A DNA stretch of 64,000 bases from Cacajao melanocephalus (GCA_963573385.1 CAUYLG010039363.1:62001-126000); one strand, 5' to 3'; shown: positions 15,961-29,545, counted from the stretch's first letter. Program-made: numbers and translations. Notes: a model not told the origin generated them from the letters alone.

Positions 15961-17809
15961 GGAATCAGAACTGGCAGTGGCATGTTAATACAGAGATACA
16001 AACCTCAGACATATGATGACATTGACCCTGGCCCCAAAATGATATTCATCATCATCCTCGCTAGCAACAGGAAATAAGATTTCAAGTGTTTTTTAATGTG
16101 CAACAGACCATTTAAAAGCAAGAGAAACTTATGATGTAGTGAAATGCATGTCTAGCCAAGAACAAAATCCACTGTGCTGAGCTGTATTTTTCTTTATAGA
16201 AAGAGAACACTATTATTCTCTGAAACATCTGCCCAGGTGTTTGATTATTAGAGGCTTTAAACAGCAACCTGCTGACACTATTAAAAGCATAGTCAGAACA
16301 GATTGAAGGCGATTCTATTTGAAATGAGAGGCAGTGCTTCTAAGACTGTTCAACATCAAGAAAGATGAAGGATTAAAATATTTTGACTGCTTTGAGAGGT
16401 ATCTCTACCTTTTGCTCACACTTATTTGTAATGTGTTGAGAAGTAGTGTTATTCAAATACAAGGGAGTTTTTGCTATGAACCTCATAGGAATATCCTGAG
16501 AAAATCTCAGGCAGAATACATACTTAAGCAATTTTTAAAACTAGTATGTTTACATTTTAAAAATGACTCATCATATTCTATTGTGTAAATACATATTTAG
16601 ACTAGTAAAACTCTTTATAATGCTATGAATTAAAGCCAAATGTAAGTATTGGAGTTCATCTTTTCTGCCTGCTTTAAGCGCCATTTTGAATGAGTGGGGT
16701 GAAATTGGACATTGTGTGTGTATAATGATGAAAAATGGTGGGCTACAATGAGGAATAATTCTTTTGATTTCCAAAGCATAATGGCCTATGAATTATGTTT
16801 AAAATTAATGAAAGAGAAGATAGAGAATAATTTGAATCTCATCAGTAGCTATTTTTCTCTCTTTCTGAGACAGCAATGAGCCATTTTCTAAAGGACTTGA
16901 ACTTTTGTGAGCAAGTTTCTTTAAGCTTCTAAAAGGTCTTAATTTGAAGCTGAACCTTTTTAATGATGATTTGTTTTGCTTGAAAGAACAAACAAATAAG
17001 CAGTTGGACTTCCTGAGAGGTTTTCCTTGTATGAAGACAATTTCATTGCAAGTCAAAATAAGTTTTTATCATTTGGGAGGACATGTACATTTCAGCATAT
17101 CTTCTTGCCATGAATGATTCTCTTTCCTTCAGCTTTACAAACAGCAATGAAAGGAGAGGTTATTTCCCCATGGAAACCAAATTATGTTTAAAATTTTTAA
17201 ATGGCTGATTTGGAAAAATTTTTTTATTTCTAATTGCATTCTTTGACATTACATAAAGAAAACCAATTTCTTGCAATGCAATTAAATTAAATTTTGAACT
17301 ATTGCTTTACACTTTTGATTGACTTGCTTAGTCTTCTACTGGAACAGCTTTCATTTTTTGTTCAGCAAAAGACACCTTTCAAGAAGACAAATCTCCCAAT
17401 GGTGGTGGGAAATTATTATTAGTTGTATCAGACATACAACTATATGAGATGCAAAATTTTTACAACATGCTTGAAAAGAAAAGTTCCATCTCTCAGAGGT
17501 TCTGATGCAAATCTCCAAACTCCATGCTCCAGCATCAGGAAGTCCTCAGTTCTTGTTTCTCCCCCATCCTTAGTCCTACAGTTCACTTCAAGAGCAAGCT
17601 AGCTCCCAAACAATTTAATTTTTTTCCCTTAAAACTCAACTCCATTAAGTATTCACTATAAACCAAGAGTGGCTTCTCCTAGTCTTGAATTTCCCAAAGT
17701 GTAGTGCATGAATCCCTGATTGTATAGAAGTCAATTTTCAGTGACACACACTATTCTCTAATTTGTTATTAGTAATTTTCTATTTATTTTAGAGTTATCT
17801 TCCATTTAT
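15961..17809. other. Unique AT-rich DNA, nothing recognised
   Basis: No gene recognised. 'tttcccaaagtgtagtgcatgaatcc' near 17692 resembles a degraded hAT-type terminal sequence, but this is too little to call. ORFs at 16334-16588, 16571-16774 and 16805-17056 lack motifs. Confidence 0.45.
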
Positions 17810-17818
17810 AATTTTTCT

Positions 17819-18143
17819 TCTTTTTTTTCTTTTTCTTTTCTTTTTCTCTTTTTTGGCGGGGGGACGGAGTCTCACTTTGTGGCACAAGATGGAGTGCAGT
17901 GGGTAGATCTTGGCTCACCGCAACCTCCATCTCCCTGGCTAAGCAATTCTCCTGCCTCAGCCTCCTGAGTAGCTGGGATTACAGGTGTGTGTCACCACAC
18001 CCGGCTAATTTTTTTATATTTTTACTAGAGACAGGGTTTTGCCATGTTGGCCAGGCTGGTCTCAAACTCCTGACCTCAGGCAATCAGCCCCTCTCTGCCT
18101 CCCAAAGTGTTGGAATTACAGGCATGAATCACCGCACTCAGAC
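17819..18143 (-). mobile_element. Alu SINE, full length
   Basis: Reverse-complement Alu with a T-rich, C-interrupted tail (17819-17857), body from GACGGAGTCTCAC, and left-arm end 'catgaatcaccgcactcagac'. A 9-bp target duplication, AATTTTTCT, flanks it at 17810-17818 and 18144-18152. The frame at 17899-18213 is the usual antisense Alu ORF. Confidence 0.95.
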
Positions 18144-18152
18144 AATTTTTCT

Positions 18153-19996
18153 ATTTATAATAGTAATACATAGGTTAAGTAAATTCAAAGAAAAGAGTCA
18201 AAATATTAATTAAAATATGGCAATATTTATGAAGAATTATATAGAGAATACTGCTCAAATGAAACATATATGCTATTTGGCTTCTCATTCTTGACATTTG
18301 ACGTTGTAATGTGTCTTTTTAAATTTTTTTTTTAACTTCTTCCTAAGATTCTGATCATTGTATTTTATATTTTCTCTATTCTTATTCCCTCGGTGATTTT
18401 ATTTGTTTGTATGTTTATGTTTTGTAGCTTTAGCTACTATCTTTATGTAGATTGCAAATTTGAATTATTGTCAACTTTCACTGGCACTTCTAAAAACTGC
18501 TATATATGACTTGGTCTGACTATTACATTGTAATTACTCTGCGACCTGGCCTTCAGCCCACAATATTGCCAGTGTTATCTTGTAAAACAATTGTTTCGGA
18601 TTACTCAATTGCTAAAAATAAAAAAAAACAAGCAAACAAAAAACTTGAGGGGGCTCCTTCTGCTTACAAAGTATGTTGCCTATTCCTTCACAGCATTTAT
18701 GATGTATCTGTGGCCTCATCTCTCAACTCTCAATACTTTTTGCCCTGTCTTCTTCACTTCCTTTCTGGCAAAGATCTCATGTCCCTATCTTTCTGCAGTA
18801 TATATTACTATGAGCTGTTTTGTATATTACACAATCTCTTTTGTGGATATTGTTTTATCATAATTATTCCTGATTGTATTCATCAAATATAATGGCACTT
18901 TAAAGAATATGCTTTCATGTTTCTTATTCTGCTGCAAAAGGACTAGGTGTCCATATTTGTATAGGATTTAGGGTTTTCACTTTTCCCTGAAAATATAGAA
19001 GATTATTTTTTAAATATGAAGGTGGAAAATTAAACTAATTTTAATAATGGTTTACTTAGCTAAATTTTAAAAATTGGTTGAAAATAGGCTTATTACAGAA
19101 CCCACTCTCAGATATTAATGTGTATATTACCTAATTATTAAATAACATTTAATAATGTTAGTGAATCACTAGAGAATGTAAACAAATTTTAGAATTCATT
19201 TAACTAAAACATAGTTAGAAGCTAAGCCTGTGACAAAATAACATAATCAAAACAAACACTCTGCCATTCTTGAGACACTTCTGAAGGCTTCTGCTCATTT
19301 ATTCATGTTGTTATGAAAACAAGACACCAAGACTAAGAACAATATTTGACATTTGTTCTGATTATTGAAACACATAGTGGAAATATTATTTTCTGTGACC
19401 TGGACACAGTTGCTATTATAATAATAAATTATAATAATCACTTATATTTCCATAACATTATGTTTTCATGGTACTTTTTTATGCATGTCATTAGAGTCCC
19501 TCAAAAATCTTGGTGGTAGGTGTAGAAATCTATATTTTTAATCTTTTATGTATGTATGACACTTAAATACTATTTAAAAACAATAATTGTTTCCTTAGAT
19601 CTTGTAAAAAATAATAATAATGTTCTAATCATCAGTAGGAATTCTTCTACTCGGTGTTGGGAATTTTTTCTTGGGTTCTAGGTACTAAGAGAAACTGACA
19701 GACATCTGGAGGAGGGTATATTGGAGAGTGGAGCTTCTCATAAAATCACAGAGAGATGAATTTTGAGAGATTATTGGATAATAAAAGAAACTGCATAAGA
19801 CTTTTAGTCTATTTAAACGAGATTGGAAAGTAGTGTGCTGAGAAATGTTCAACAATTCACTCTTAAAAAAAGAAAAAGTATTAATTTTTAGCATTTATTA
19901 ATTTCCATGGTATAAATTCTCCAACCATAGCCAATTTCCAACCATTAGGATGACATCACTGATTGCAGGTTTGGAAAGAGATAATCAGTACTATAG
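18153..19996. other. AT-rich DNA; possible degraded L2 at about 18640-18870
   Basis: 'ggcctcatctctcaactctcaatac...ctgtcttcttcacttcctttctgg' has weak L2-like spacing on the + strand. The two overlapping + frames here (18506-18892, 18591-18863) would be consistent with LINE debris or chance. The rest is unremarkable AT-rich sequence. Confidence 0.35.
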
Positions 19997-20078
19997 TGTC
20001 TTAGTCCCTCCAGGCTGCTATAACATAACAAAGTACCATTCACTGGGTGGCTTATAAAGAAAAGATATTTGTTTTTCA

Positions 20079-20337
20079 GGCCCAGCACTCTGGGAGACCT
20101 AGGCAGGTGGATCATTTGAGCTCAGGAGCTTGAGACCAGCTTGGGAAACATGGCAAAAACCCGTCTCTACTAAGATTACAAAAAATTACCTAGGTATGGT
20201 GGTATATGCCTATAGTTCCAGGTATTCAGGAGGCTGAGACAGGAGGATCGCTTGAGCCTGAGAAGCAGAGGTTCCAGTGAGCCAAGATTGTGCCACTACA
20301 CTCTAGCCTGGGTGACAGAGCCAGATGTCATCTCAAG
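20079..20337 (+). mobile_element. Alu SINE, 5' truncated
   Basis: Starts inside the left arm at CCCAGCACTCTGGGAG and lacks the first 30 or so bases. It runs to 'gggtgacagagccagatgtcatctcaagc', then passes into the purine tract that replaced its poly-A tail. It sits within the MLT1 LTR. Confidence 0.9.
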
Positions 20338-20470
20338 CAAGCAGGCAAGCAAGAGAGAGAGAGAGGGAGAGAGACAGAGAGAGAGAGGGAGACAGAAAGG
20401 GAGAAGGAAGGAAGGGGAAGGGAAGGAAGGGAAAGGAAGAAGAAAGGAAAAAAGAAAGAAAGAAAGAAAA

Positions 20471-20511
<41 letters not shown>

Positions 20512-20617
20512 GAAAGAAAGAGAAAGAAAGAAAGGGAAAAGAAAGAGAAAGAAGGAAAGAAAAAAGAAAAAGAGAAAGAAAGAAAGGAAGGGAGGGAGGG
20601 AGGGAGAGAGGGAGGGA

Positions 20618-20665
<48 letters not shown>

Positions 20666-20728
20666 AAACAAAGAAAGAAAACAAAGAAAGGACAGAAGGA
20701 AGGAAGGAAAGAAGGAAAAGAAAGAGAA
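20338..20728 (+). repeat. 390-bp GAAA/GGAA purine microsatellite
   Basis: An almost uninterrupted purine run made of (GAAA)n, (GGAA)n and (GAGA)n blocks directly after the Alu at 20079, so it probably arose by expansion of that Alu's A-rich tail. Long frames of 112-179 codons on both strands through it are low-complexity (Lys/Glu/Arg or Phe/Leu/Ser) artefacts of a stop-free repeat. The + strand purine bias makes triplex (H-DNA) formation possible. Confidence 0.95.
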
Positions 20729-20851
20729 CGGAAGCCCAAGATATCACTGGCAGCTACACTGTCTGGTGAGAGCCAACTTTCAGGTTCATAGACAGCCATC
20801 TTCTTCTTGTTTCCTCACATGGTGAAGGGGAAAATGAACTATCTGGGGTCT

Positions 20852-21288
<437 letters not shown>

Positions 21289-21473
21289 TAAATTTACATA
21301 TTTGTGAAGGACGTAAATATTCAGTCTATAGCATGTAGCAGTCAGTATACAATGTTTCTATGAATACCATGCAGTTATAGGTATAAACCACCTTAGTTAT
21401 AGATAATGGTAAAATAGTTAGTTGTATAATTAGCTGTATTTATTATTTTTGCTTTTGCTTGTTTGTGTGTGTG

Positions 21474-21624
21474 TTTTTTGAGATGGAGTCTTGCTCTGTT
21501 GCCCAGGCTAGAGAGCGGTGGTGCAATCTTGGCTCTCCACAACTTCTACTTCCTGGGTTCAAGTGATTCTCCCTCCTTAGCCTCCCAAGTAGCTGGGACT
21601 ACAGGTGCCCACCACCATGGCTGG

Positions 21625-21657
<33 letters not shown>

Positions 21658-21768
21658 GTAGAGATGGTTTCACTATGTTGGCCAGACTGGTCTTGAACTC
21701 AGTCGTGATTTACCCACCTCAGCCTCCCAAAGTGCTGGGATTGCAGGTGTGAGCCACTGCACCCGGCC
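21474..21768 (-). mobile_element. Alu SINE with expanded central A-linker
   Basis: Complete reverse-complement Alu from TTTTTTGAGATGGAGTCTTG to 'gccactgcacccggcc'. The middle A-rich linker has become an uninterrupted run of 28 T (21629-21656), replacing the usual TTTTTGTATTTTTAG pattern. Confidence 0.95.
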
Positions 21769-24700
21769 AATCTTTGTTTTGTTTTTAATGTAATTTATTT
21801 AACAGGAAATTTATGTAATTTAATTTTTAATAATGACTGGTTTAAAAATCAGCTTGCAAATTCTGGAAAATTAAAAAATTTGCTCTGGTAACCTGGTATA
21901 AGCCAGCTCCAACAAATGCCTAGATTAATGGAAGATATGATTCCTTCAAATATTTAAAGATACATCATGGGGAAGCATTAGGCTATAGTATTTTATTTCA
22001 GAGGGCATCACCAGGACCAGTAGATACAAACATATGATGGTAAATTTAGGATCAATTATAAGCCCAGATTTTTAACAGTGAAATTACCTAATGCGGCAGC
22101 TATTTTGGGCAATGAATTTTCACTGAAAGTATCCAAAGAGATAGTTTTTCCATGAAAATGTTCCAGAAGAGGCAGAATGACCTTAGATATGGGTTTTGTA
22201 AAAGAAATTCACAACCACTGAGAAAAGTTGACCTGTACATTGTCTTTTGACTCTAAGGTTTGAATTATTATTTTGTTTATCTGATAGTCACTTTTACAGT
22301 ATTTTAAAATTTTTTTCTCAGACCTTGAGCAAGTACTTACAGGTTTTTGATTCATGATTTAAAGTCAAATATTCCAAAATTCATACCTGAAGTTATTTTT
22401 ATTGAGCTCATGCTTGCAGGGCTGCTTAAATACGAACTAGGTGGAACAGTAAACATATCCATACTTTCATTTACTGTCAAAAGCTTAGAAATATCAAAAC
22501 TATAATAGATTCATTTGTCCCCCACAGGAATAAAAGGAAAACCAGAAGATAAATAAACATTTGTTTCTCAGTGGTCTTCTAAAGCAAGGAGAAAGAAGAA
22601 ACAGGAGGAGAGAGAAAAATAATGTGCCTACTCTCCCCTCAGATCTGGTGCTGGCCTTGGCTCTGGGCTTAAATGTTAGATACTCTCGATGGGAAAAGGT
22701 GTGAGGTTAACAAAGTGAAGCCATATTGATAGATTTCTCTATTTGCAGAGATCTCTAAAATAAATGTCAGAAATTGAAAAAGATCACCTGAATTCATGCC
22801 TCTGTCTTTCTATGTTCAGATAGAAAATTGAGAGGCAACCATAAATGAAAATTTGCTAACAATAAAGCAGTCAGTTGAGTAATTTTAATATGCATGTACT
22901 TTATCTCCAACTTCTTTGTGAGTTTCAGAGTATTTTAGTAACATGTAGAAATTCAGTTTTCACAGCCTTGACATGATAACTTGGAGGCTCACACATGTAA
23001 AAAGAGTGATTGGTTACAAACAGTGTGGAGAATAAAAACTGCAGATGCTAGGCTGGTGACTTACTACAGGTGGTGTAATCTAATAAAGGTGGTAAGGACA
23101 ATTTTGCATGCTTGATGTACTTTGGCAATTAACTTTCATACAGATGTTTGTATTTAATCTATCAAAACAAATATTCAATAAGTAGTAATGAGGCTGGTTT
23201 ATGGCTCAATTTTATCAAATATCTAAAAGATCAACTTTTAATAGCCTAGTCTCAAAGCAATTTTTTTTTATTGAATAGCTAGATAAATTAACCACTAGCA
23301 TTAAAAACTCTTGTTACTCAAACTGTGATAATAATCTGCGTAATGAAGCCAGCATTTTAGATCATACATTTTCACCTACAGATGAGCTCTGTGATCATCT
23401 CCAACAAAGTATAGCAGAAGAGAGGTAATAAATGCCCCCGGGCCATCATTAAAGGAAATTAGTCCAAATTAGTCCAAAATTATTTTGAAATTTAGTAACT
23501 AATTTTTTAATTAATGCAAAAATTTGTGGGTTTTACTCTACAATACAACCATAAGTTACAATGGAAGGAAAATTAAATACAACTTATTTTTCTGTCATTA
23601 TTTTATGATTATCAACATGGTAGGAAGATGGACCATGTGTATTCTAAAACTTCAAATGTTCCCTGGCATAACATTCTGTACCTCTGAGGTTATGCATGTC
23701 CTGGTGTGAAAAGCACAGATTTCCAGGATCAACAAATCATCTCCTCACCTGGTTTCCGTATTTAATTTCCAATTCCACATTGCACGTCAAGTTTCCTATG
23801 TATTTTGTCATTTTCACACACACTTCACTTAGTAGGAATGACTAGGCTTAGCTGCCCACAGGTCACAAGATTGAATGGAAGCTTGGTAGTGTACTTTGCC
23901 TTGTCTCTGACCTTCAAGGACAACCACATTTAAATTACAATAGATATATAAGAACAAAAATGGCACCATAGTCTCTGCAGAAGAGGAATTCCACAAATTA
24001 TTTAGGAAATTCACTCCAGTCTAATAGCATGAAGTTGTTTTCAATATAGGCAATATGCATTTTAACTAAATGTCCTGTAAAAAATAAATTCAGATAATGT
24101 AAAAACAGCTGCTTGTACTAAATGAGTTGTATCGGTTATATCCTACATGATGGCAACAATCCTATGAGAATATCTAAAACATGCATGGTATTATTAACGG
24201 TAAAATTTAAACATTAATTTCCTGTTGTAGTTGAAGTTTTGTATTTCACCTTAGATATTGTTTTTTTAATGGTTGCAAAGTTAAAGCAAAGATTTTCACT
24301 GTATAAGTAGTAAGCAAGTTTTAAACATAAAGTAAACATATGCTAAGCTAATAAGTTAAATTAACAGAAAGGTAAAGACAGATTCACTCTTCTTGTGAAA
24401 GAATAAAGAAAACCTGTTCTTTATTTGTACAATGGAGTATAGTTCTGCTGCTGGCAAGACTATGTCTATATTTTTTCATAATCTAATATCTAGGAGAGGC
24501 TGAGCAAGTATTTGATGAATGAAGGAATGAACGAACAGTGCATATTCATCTATGAAGAGGAATTTCTTCTGTTGAGGGATTAAATCAACCAAAAGGTAAG
24601 AAATAAAAATCTTTAGTGGCTATAGTCAAATATGCTTTAAGGAGAGGAAAAAGAAAGTTTCTATTGTAATAACGTATAGATTTTAAAGGAAATAAAGGAC

Positions 24701-25002
24701 AATATAATAGAAAGGAAATCACTTTAAGGTTTTCCAGTTCAAGATGGATGGCTAGCATAAGACTTTACCTCTCCTTCTCCCCATAAAAATTCCCACTTGA
24801 AGAAAATAACAAGCAATTAGAAAATTAGAAAAAATTTATAGCAGTACCAACCAGAAAGTAAAGGAACAAAGAGTTGATGGGAAAATTTAACAGATCTAAA
24901 TAACCAATAGTGCTATATAGGAAAAAGAGAGATTTGCTATGAAGTAAGTATTGCCATCAGAACTCCAGAAAAATTTAGTCTAAGAGGCAGAAAAGTGAGA
25001 TA
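21769..25002. other. Unique AT-rich DNA, no gene recognised
   Basis: No repeat or exon recognised in 3.2 kb apart from a possible L2 3' scrap near 24470-24540 (ending in GAATGAAGGAATGAACG). ORFs at 23524-23709 and 23829-24014 are chance-sized. An 11-bp direct doublet (AATTAGTCCAA) lies at about 23457-23478. Confidence 0.45.
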
Positions 25003-25012
25003 AATAGGTGGT

Positions 25013-25152
25013 TTATTATTATTATTATTGCTATTTTTTTTTTTTGAGAGGGAGTCTCACTCTTGCAACCTCTGTCTCCCAGGTTCAAGCAATTCTCGTG
25101 GCTCCACCTCTAGAGTGGCTGGGATTACAGGCGTAAGCCACCATGCCTGGCC
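25013..25152 (-). mobile_element. Collapsed (internally deleted) Alu
   Basis: A 140-bp insertion flanked by the 10-bp target duplication AATAGGTGGT (25003-25012 and 25153-25162). After an (ATT)n and T12 tail comes the start of the right arm (GAGAGGGAGTCTCAC), a short skip to 'ttgcaacctctgtctcccagg', and then a jump at GCTGGGATTACAGGCG directly to the left-arm end 'taagccaccatgcctggcc'. The central half of the Alu is missing. Confidence 0.85.
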
Positions 25153-25162
25153 AATAGGTGGT

Positions 25163-25565
25163 CTGAATTAGTTAAAGGGCAAGAGAACCGCCATACCAAC
25201 AACTCTTTACTCTCAAATCTGCCAGACATTACTGCTGGAGAAACCAGAGGTGTTACTGTCATAATCTAGCTGACCTCCACTTATTAATAAACAAACACCT
25301 AAGCTCAACCTCCCTCACATCTTAAAACACAGCAGTTAGTGATAAATCTCCCCTACAATTCAGTGCTTGCCTCTATAACCTGAATCAATGCTCACAATAG
25401 TTTTCATATGTGCCAGTGATCACTGTATTGATGAAGCAGACACTGAAATTGGAAGAAAGTGTCAATTCAAGAAGCAGACAATAATTTTTAAATGAGAATA
25501 ATTAATATAGCCATTATTATTCCTGAGACCATCAGAAACATAAAATTAAAAGATAGACTAGAATT
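25163..25565. other. Unique DNA, nothing recognised
   Basis: About 400 bp between the collapsed Alu and the old L1. No feature recognised. Confidence 0.5.
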
Positions 25566-26478
25566 TAATACAAATACTTAGGAATACGTTTAACCAAAGA
25601 GTGAAAGATCTCTACAACGACAACTATAAAACACTGATGAAAGAAATTAAAGAGGATCCCACAAAATGGAAAGATATCCCATGCTCACAGAATGGAAAAA
25701 CCAATTTTGTTAAAATGTTCATATAACCAGAAGTGATCTTTAAATTCAGTGCAATACCACTCAAAATACCAATGACATTCTTCATAGAAGTAGAAAAAAA
25801 AATCCTAAAATTTATGTGTAACTACAAAATCCTCCAGATAGCTAAAGCAATCCTGAGCAAAAAGAACAAAGGTGGAAGCACCACAGTACCTAAACTTCAA
25901 ATTATGCAACAAAGCTAGAACATCCAAACCAACATGATACTGGCCTAAAAATACACGCACGAACCAATGGGACAGAATAGAGTACCCAGAAATAAATCCA
26001 TGCATTTACAGCCAACTGATTCTTAACTGAAAGGCTGAGAACATACTTTGGAGAAAGAACAGTCTCTTTAATAAGTAAATGGTGCTGGAAAAAACATATT
26101 TCTAAATGCAAAAAAATGAAACTAGAGCCCTATCTGGTACCATATACAGACATCACCTCAAAGTAGATTAAAAACCTAAATGTAAGACCTAAAACTGTGA
26201 AACTACTAGAAGAAAACACTGGGAAGATGCTACAAGACATTGTTTTGAACAAAGATGTTTTGAGTAAGACCTTGAAATCATAGACCTCAAAAGAAAAATA
26301 GAAAAATGAAACTGCGTCAAGCTAAAAAGCTTCTGTAGGACAAAAGAAACAATCAATAGAGTAAAGAGACAACCTACAAGATAAAAGAAAATATTTGCAA
26401 ACTATTCATCCAACAAGAGAATAACCATAATACAAAAGGAGCTCAAACAACTCCATAACAAAAAATAATAATTAAAAA

Positions 26479-27390
26479 AACACTGGAAGCATTCCCTTTG
26501 AAAACTGGCACAAGACAAGGATGCCCTCTCTCACCACTCCTATTCAACATAGTACTGGAAGTTGTGGCTAAGGCCACCAGGCAAGAGAAAGAAATCAAGC
26601 GTATTTGAATAGGAAGAGAGGACGTCAAATTGTCCCTGTGTGCAGATGACGTGATTGTATATTTAGAAAACCCCATTGTCTCAACCCAAAATCTCCTTAA
26701 GCTGATAAGCAACTTCAGCAAAGTCTCAGGATACAAAATCAACATGCAAAAATTGCAAGCATTCCTATACACTAATAATAGACAAACAGAGAGCCAAATC
26801 ATGAGTGAACTCCCATTCACAACTGCTACAAAGAGAATAAAATATCTAGGAATACAACTTCCAAGGGAAGTGAAGGACCTCTTCAAGGAGAACTACAAAC
26901 CATTGCTGAAGGAAATAAGAGAGGATACAGATGGTAAAACATTCCATGCTCATGATTAGGAAGAATCAATAATATGAAAATGGCCATACTGCCCATACTA
27001 ATTTATAGATTCAATGCTATTCCCATCAAGCTAATGACTTTCTTCACAGAATTGAAAATAAACACCTTAAACTTCATTTGGAACAACAACAACAAAAAAA
27101 GCCCGCATAGCCAAGACAATCCTAAGCAAAAAAAACCTAGCTGGAGGCATCATGCTACCTGACTTCAAACTATATTACAAGGTTACTGTAATCAAAACAG
27201 TACGATACTGGTACCAAAACAGAGACATAGACCAATGGAACAGAACAGAGGTCTCAGAAAGAACACAACGCAACTACAGCTATCAGATCTTTGACAAATC
27301 TGACAAGAATAAGCAATGGGGAAAGGATTCCCTATTTAATAAATGGTGTTGGGAAAACAGGCTAGCCATATGCAGAAAAAACAAAACATA
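26479..27390 (+). pseudogene. Younger L1 ORF2 reverse-transcriptase fragment inside the old L1
   Basis: Starts at CACTGGAAGCATTCCCTTTG and ends at 'aggctagccatatgcag' plus an A-rich string. It matches primate L1 ORF2 from the RT palm onward. The frame 26630-26959 carries the RT active-site box as CADD, where L1 normally has FADD, followed by the conserved 'VYLENPIVS' and 'KYLGIQL' segments. Further frames follow at 26974-27162 and 27152-27391, separated by stops and shifts. It lacks the ORF2 C-terminus and the 3' UTR. It shares orientation with the surrounding L1 but is clearly less diverged. Confidence 0.85.
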
Positions 27391-27637
27391 AAAATTAAAT
27401 GACCAACAGGTATATGAAAGTAATGTTCATTATCACTAATCATCGGAGACGTGCAAATTAAAACCACAATGAAGTATAATTTCACCTCTCTTAAAATGGC
27501 AATAATCAGCAAGATAAAAATAATTGATGCCAACAAAGATGCAGAGAAAGGGGATGCTGCTTGTACACTGTTGGTGGGAATGTAAATGAGCACAGCCACT
27601 ATGGAAACACAAAAAACTAAAAATATAACTATCACGT

Positions 27638-28017
27638 TGTATTAGTCCTTTTTCACACTGCTATAAAAATAGTATCTGAGACTGGGTAATTTATAAACAG
27701 AAAAGATTTAATTGATTTTTGTTAATTTATAAACTAAAAGAGGTCTGCATGGCTGAGGAGGCCTTCAGAAACTTAAAATCATGGCGGAAGGCAAAGGAGA
27801 AGCAAGCACCTTCTTCACAATGTGGCAGGAGAGAGAGAGTGAGGAAATGTCACACTTTAAACCATCAGCTCTCATGAGGACTTATACACTATCATGAGAA
27901 CAGCATGGGAGAAACGACCCCATGATCCAATCACCTCCTACCAGGTCCCACCCTCAACACATGAGGATTACAACTCAAGATGAGGTTTGGATAGGAACAC
28001 AGAGCACAACCATATCA
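27638..28017 (-). mobile_element. MST-type MaLR solo LTR
   Basis: Reverse complement of a THE1/MST LTR: TGTATTAGTCCTTTTTCACA start, CTGGGTAATTTATAAA, 'catggcggaaggcaaagg', CCATCAGCTCTCATGAGG and the end 'ggtttggataggaacacag...accatatca'. It interrupts the old L1 between 'aactatcac' and 'gagatccagcaatcc'. The five bases on each side (CACGT and CATGA) are similar but not identical, so the target duplication is only probable. Confidence 0.9.
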
Positions 28018-28476
28018 CATGAGATCCAGCAATCCTACTGCTGAGTATACATTCAAAATAAAGGAAATCAGTACATAAAAAAAATCCTGCACTCCAATTT
28101 TTATTGCAGCACTGTTCAAAATAGTCAAGATATGAAATCAAACATCAGTGTGTGAATGGATAAAGCAAATGTAGTGTATATATATATGACAGAATTTTAT
28201 TCAGTAATGAAAAAGAATAAAATCCTGTCATTTATAGCAACGTGATTGGAACTGGAGGTCATTATGTTAAGCAAGACACAGAAAGACAATTTTCACATAT
28301 TCTTACTCACATGTAGAAGTTTAAAAAGTGCATTTCATGGAGGTAGAGAGTAGAATTACAGTTACCAGAGGCTGGGGAGGGTAGGGAGGAAAGGGGGGAG
28401 AAAATAAGTTGGTAAGTGGATACAAAATTCCAGTTAAAAACAAGAAATAAGTTACAGTATTCAATAGGGCAGGAGA

Positions 28477-28862
<386 letters not shown>

Positions 28863-29005
28863 CTAACACAAAGAAAAGGTAAATATTTGAGACAATTAAT
28901 ATTCCAATTACCCTATTAGATTATTATACATTTTACATGCATACATGTAAAATATCATATGTAACCCCAATATACGTACAACTATTATATATCAATTTTT
29001 AAAAA

Positions 29006-29444
29006 ACTAAGGTAGTTTAGAGTTTTTAAAGGAGGGGTACCAAAATTCAAATCCCATTATGTGAGCTAAGTAGCAATGAACACATAAAAGGACACAGAAA
29101 AGAAATATGAAAGATTAAAAGCAAGATTTCCATAGACACACATATGCAGCATCAATGAGCTATTTTATATTATTCTTTGAAATATAAATGGAAATTCACT
29201 GCATTGTAGTTTAGAGTTGCTTTCATAAAAATATTGTTTCTAATTTTTAAAAACTGGATACCTGTGGTCATCTCCTAACTCAGCAATGTATATCTGTTCT
29301 CAACAATGCACGTCCTCAGCATTTTTTTCCTAATTCAGGAAATGACCACAAGTGACTTTTATTTTAGTAGGCACATAGATTACTTTGTATTCTATTATTC
29401 TTCAAGAGTCACAAATGCATGTCAGTAAGTGTCACCTAATAATT
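29006..29444. other. Unique DNA, nothing recognised
   Basis: AT-rich sequence after the old L1. No feature recognised. Confidence 0.45.
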
Positions 29445-29545
29445 TCCTTACTTGTGCTTCACAACTATTCTACAAGGTAGATATCACTATACCCATTTTA
29501 TATAAGAGAAAGCTGAGATTGAGTAAATTGTAGCAATCATAGAAC
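29445..29545 (+). mobile_element. MIR SINE core fragment
   Basis: 'cacaactattctacaaggtagatatcactatacccattttatataagagaaagctgagattgag' follows MIR from CTCACAACAACCCTATGAGG through CCCATTTTACAGATGAGGAA. MIR is an ancient tRNA-derived SINE. The copy is diverged and short. Confidence 0.6.

Noticed and set aside
20252..20825. Overlapping frames of 112-179 codons on both strands
   Set aside because: They run through the GAAA/GGAA microsatellite, which lacks stops in several frames. Their composition is only Lys/Glu/Arg or Phe/Leu/Ser.
26630..26959. Reverse transcriptase as part of a new system (retron or DGR-like)
   Set aside because: Sequence and context are those of a primate L1 ORF2 fragment with a mutated active-site box and no complete ORF.
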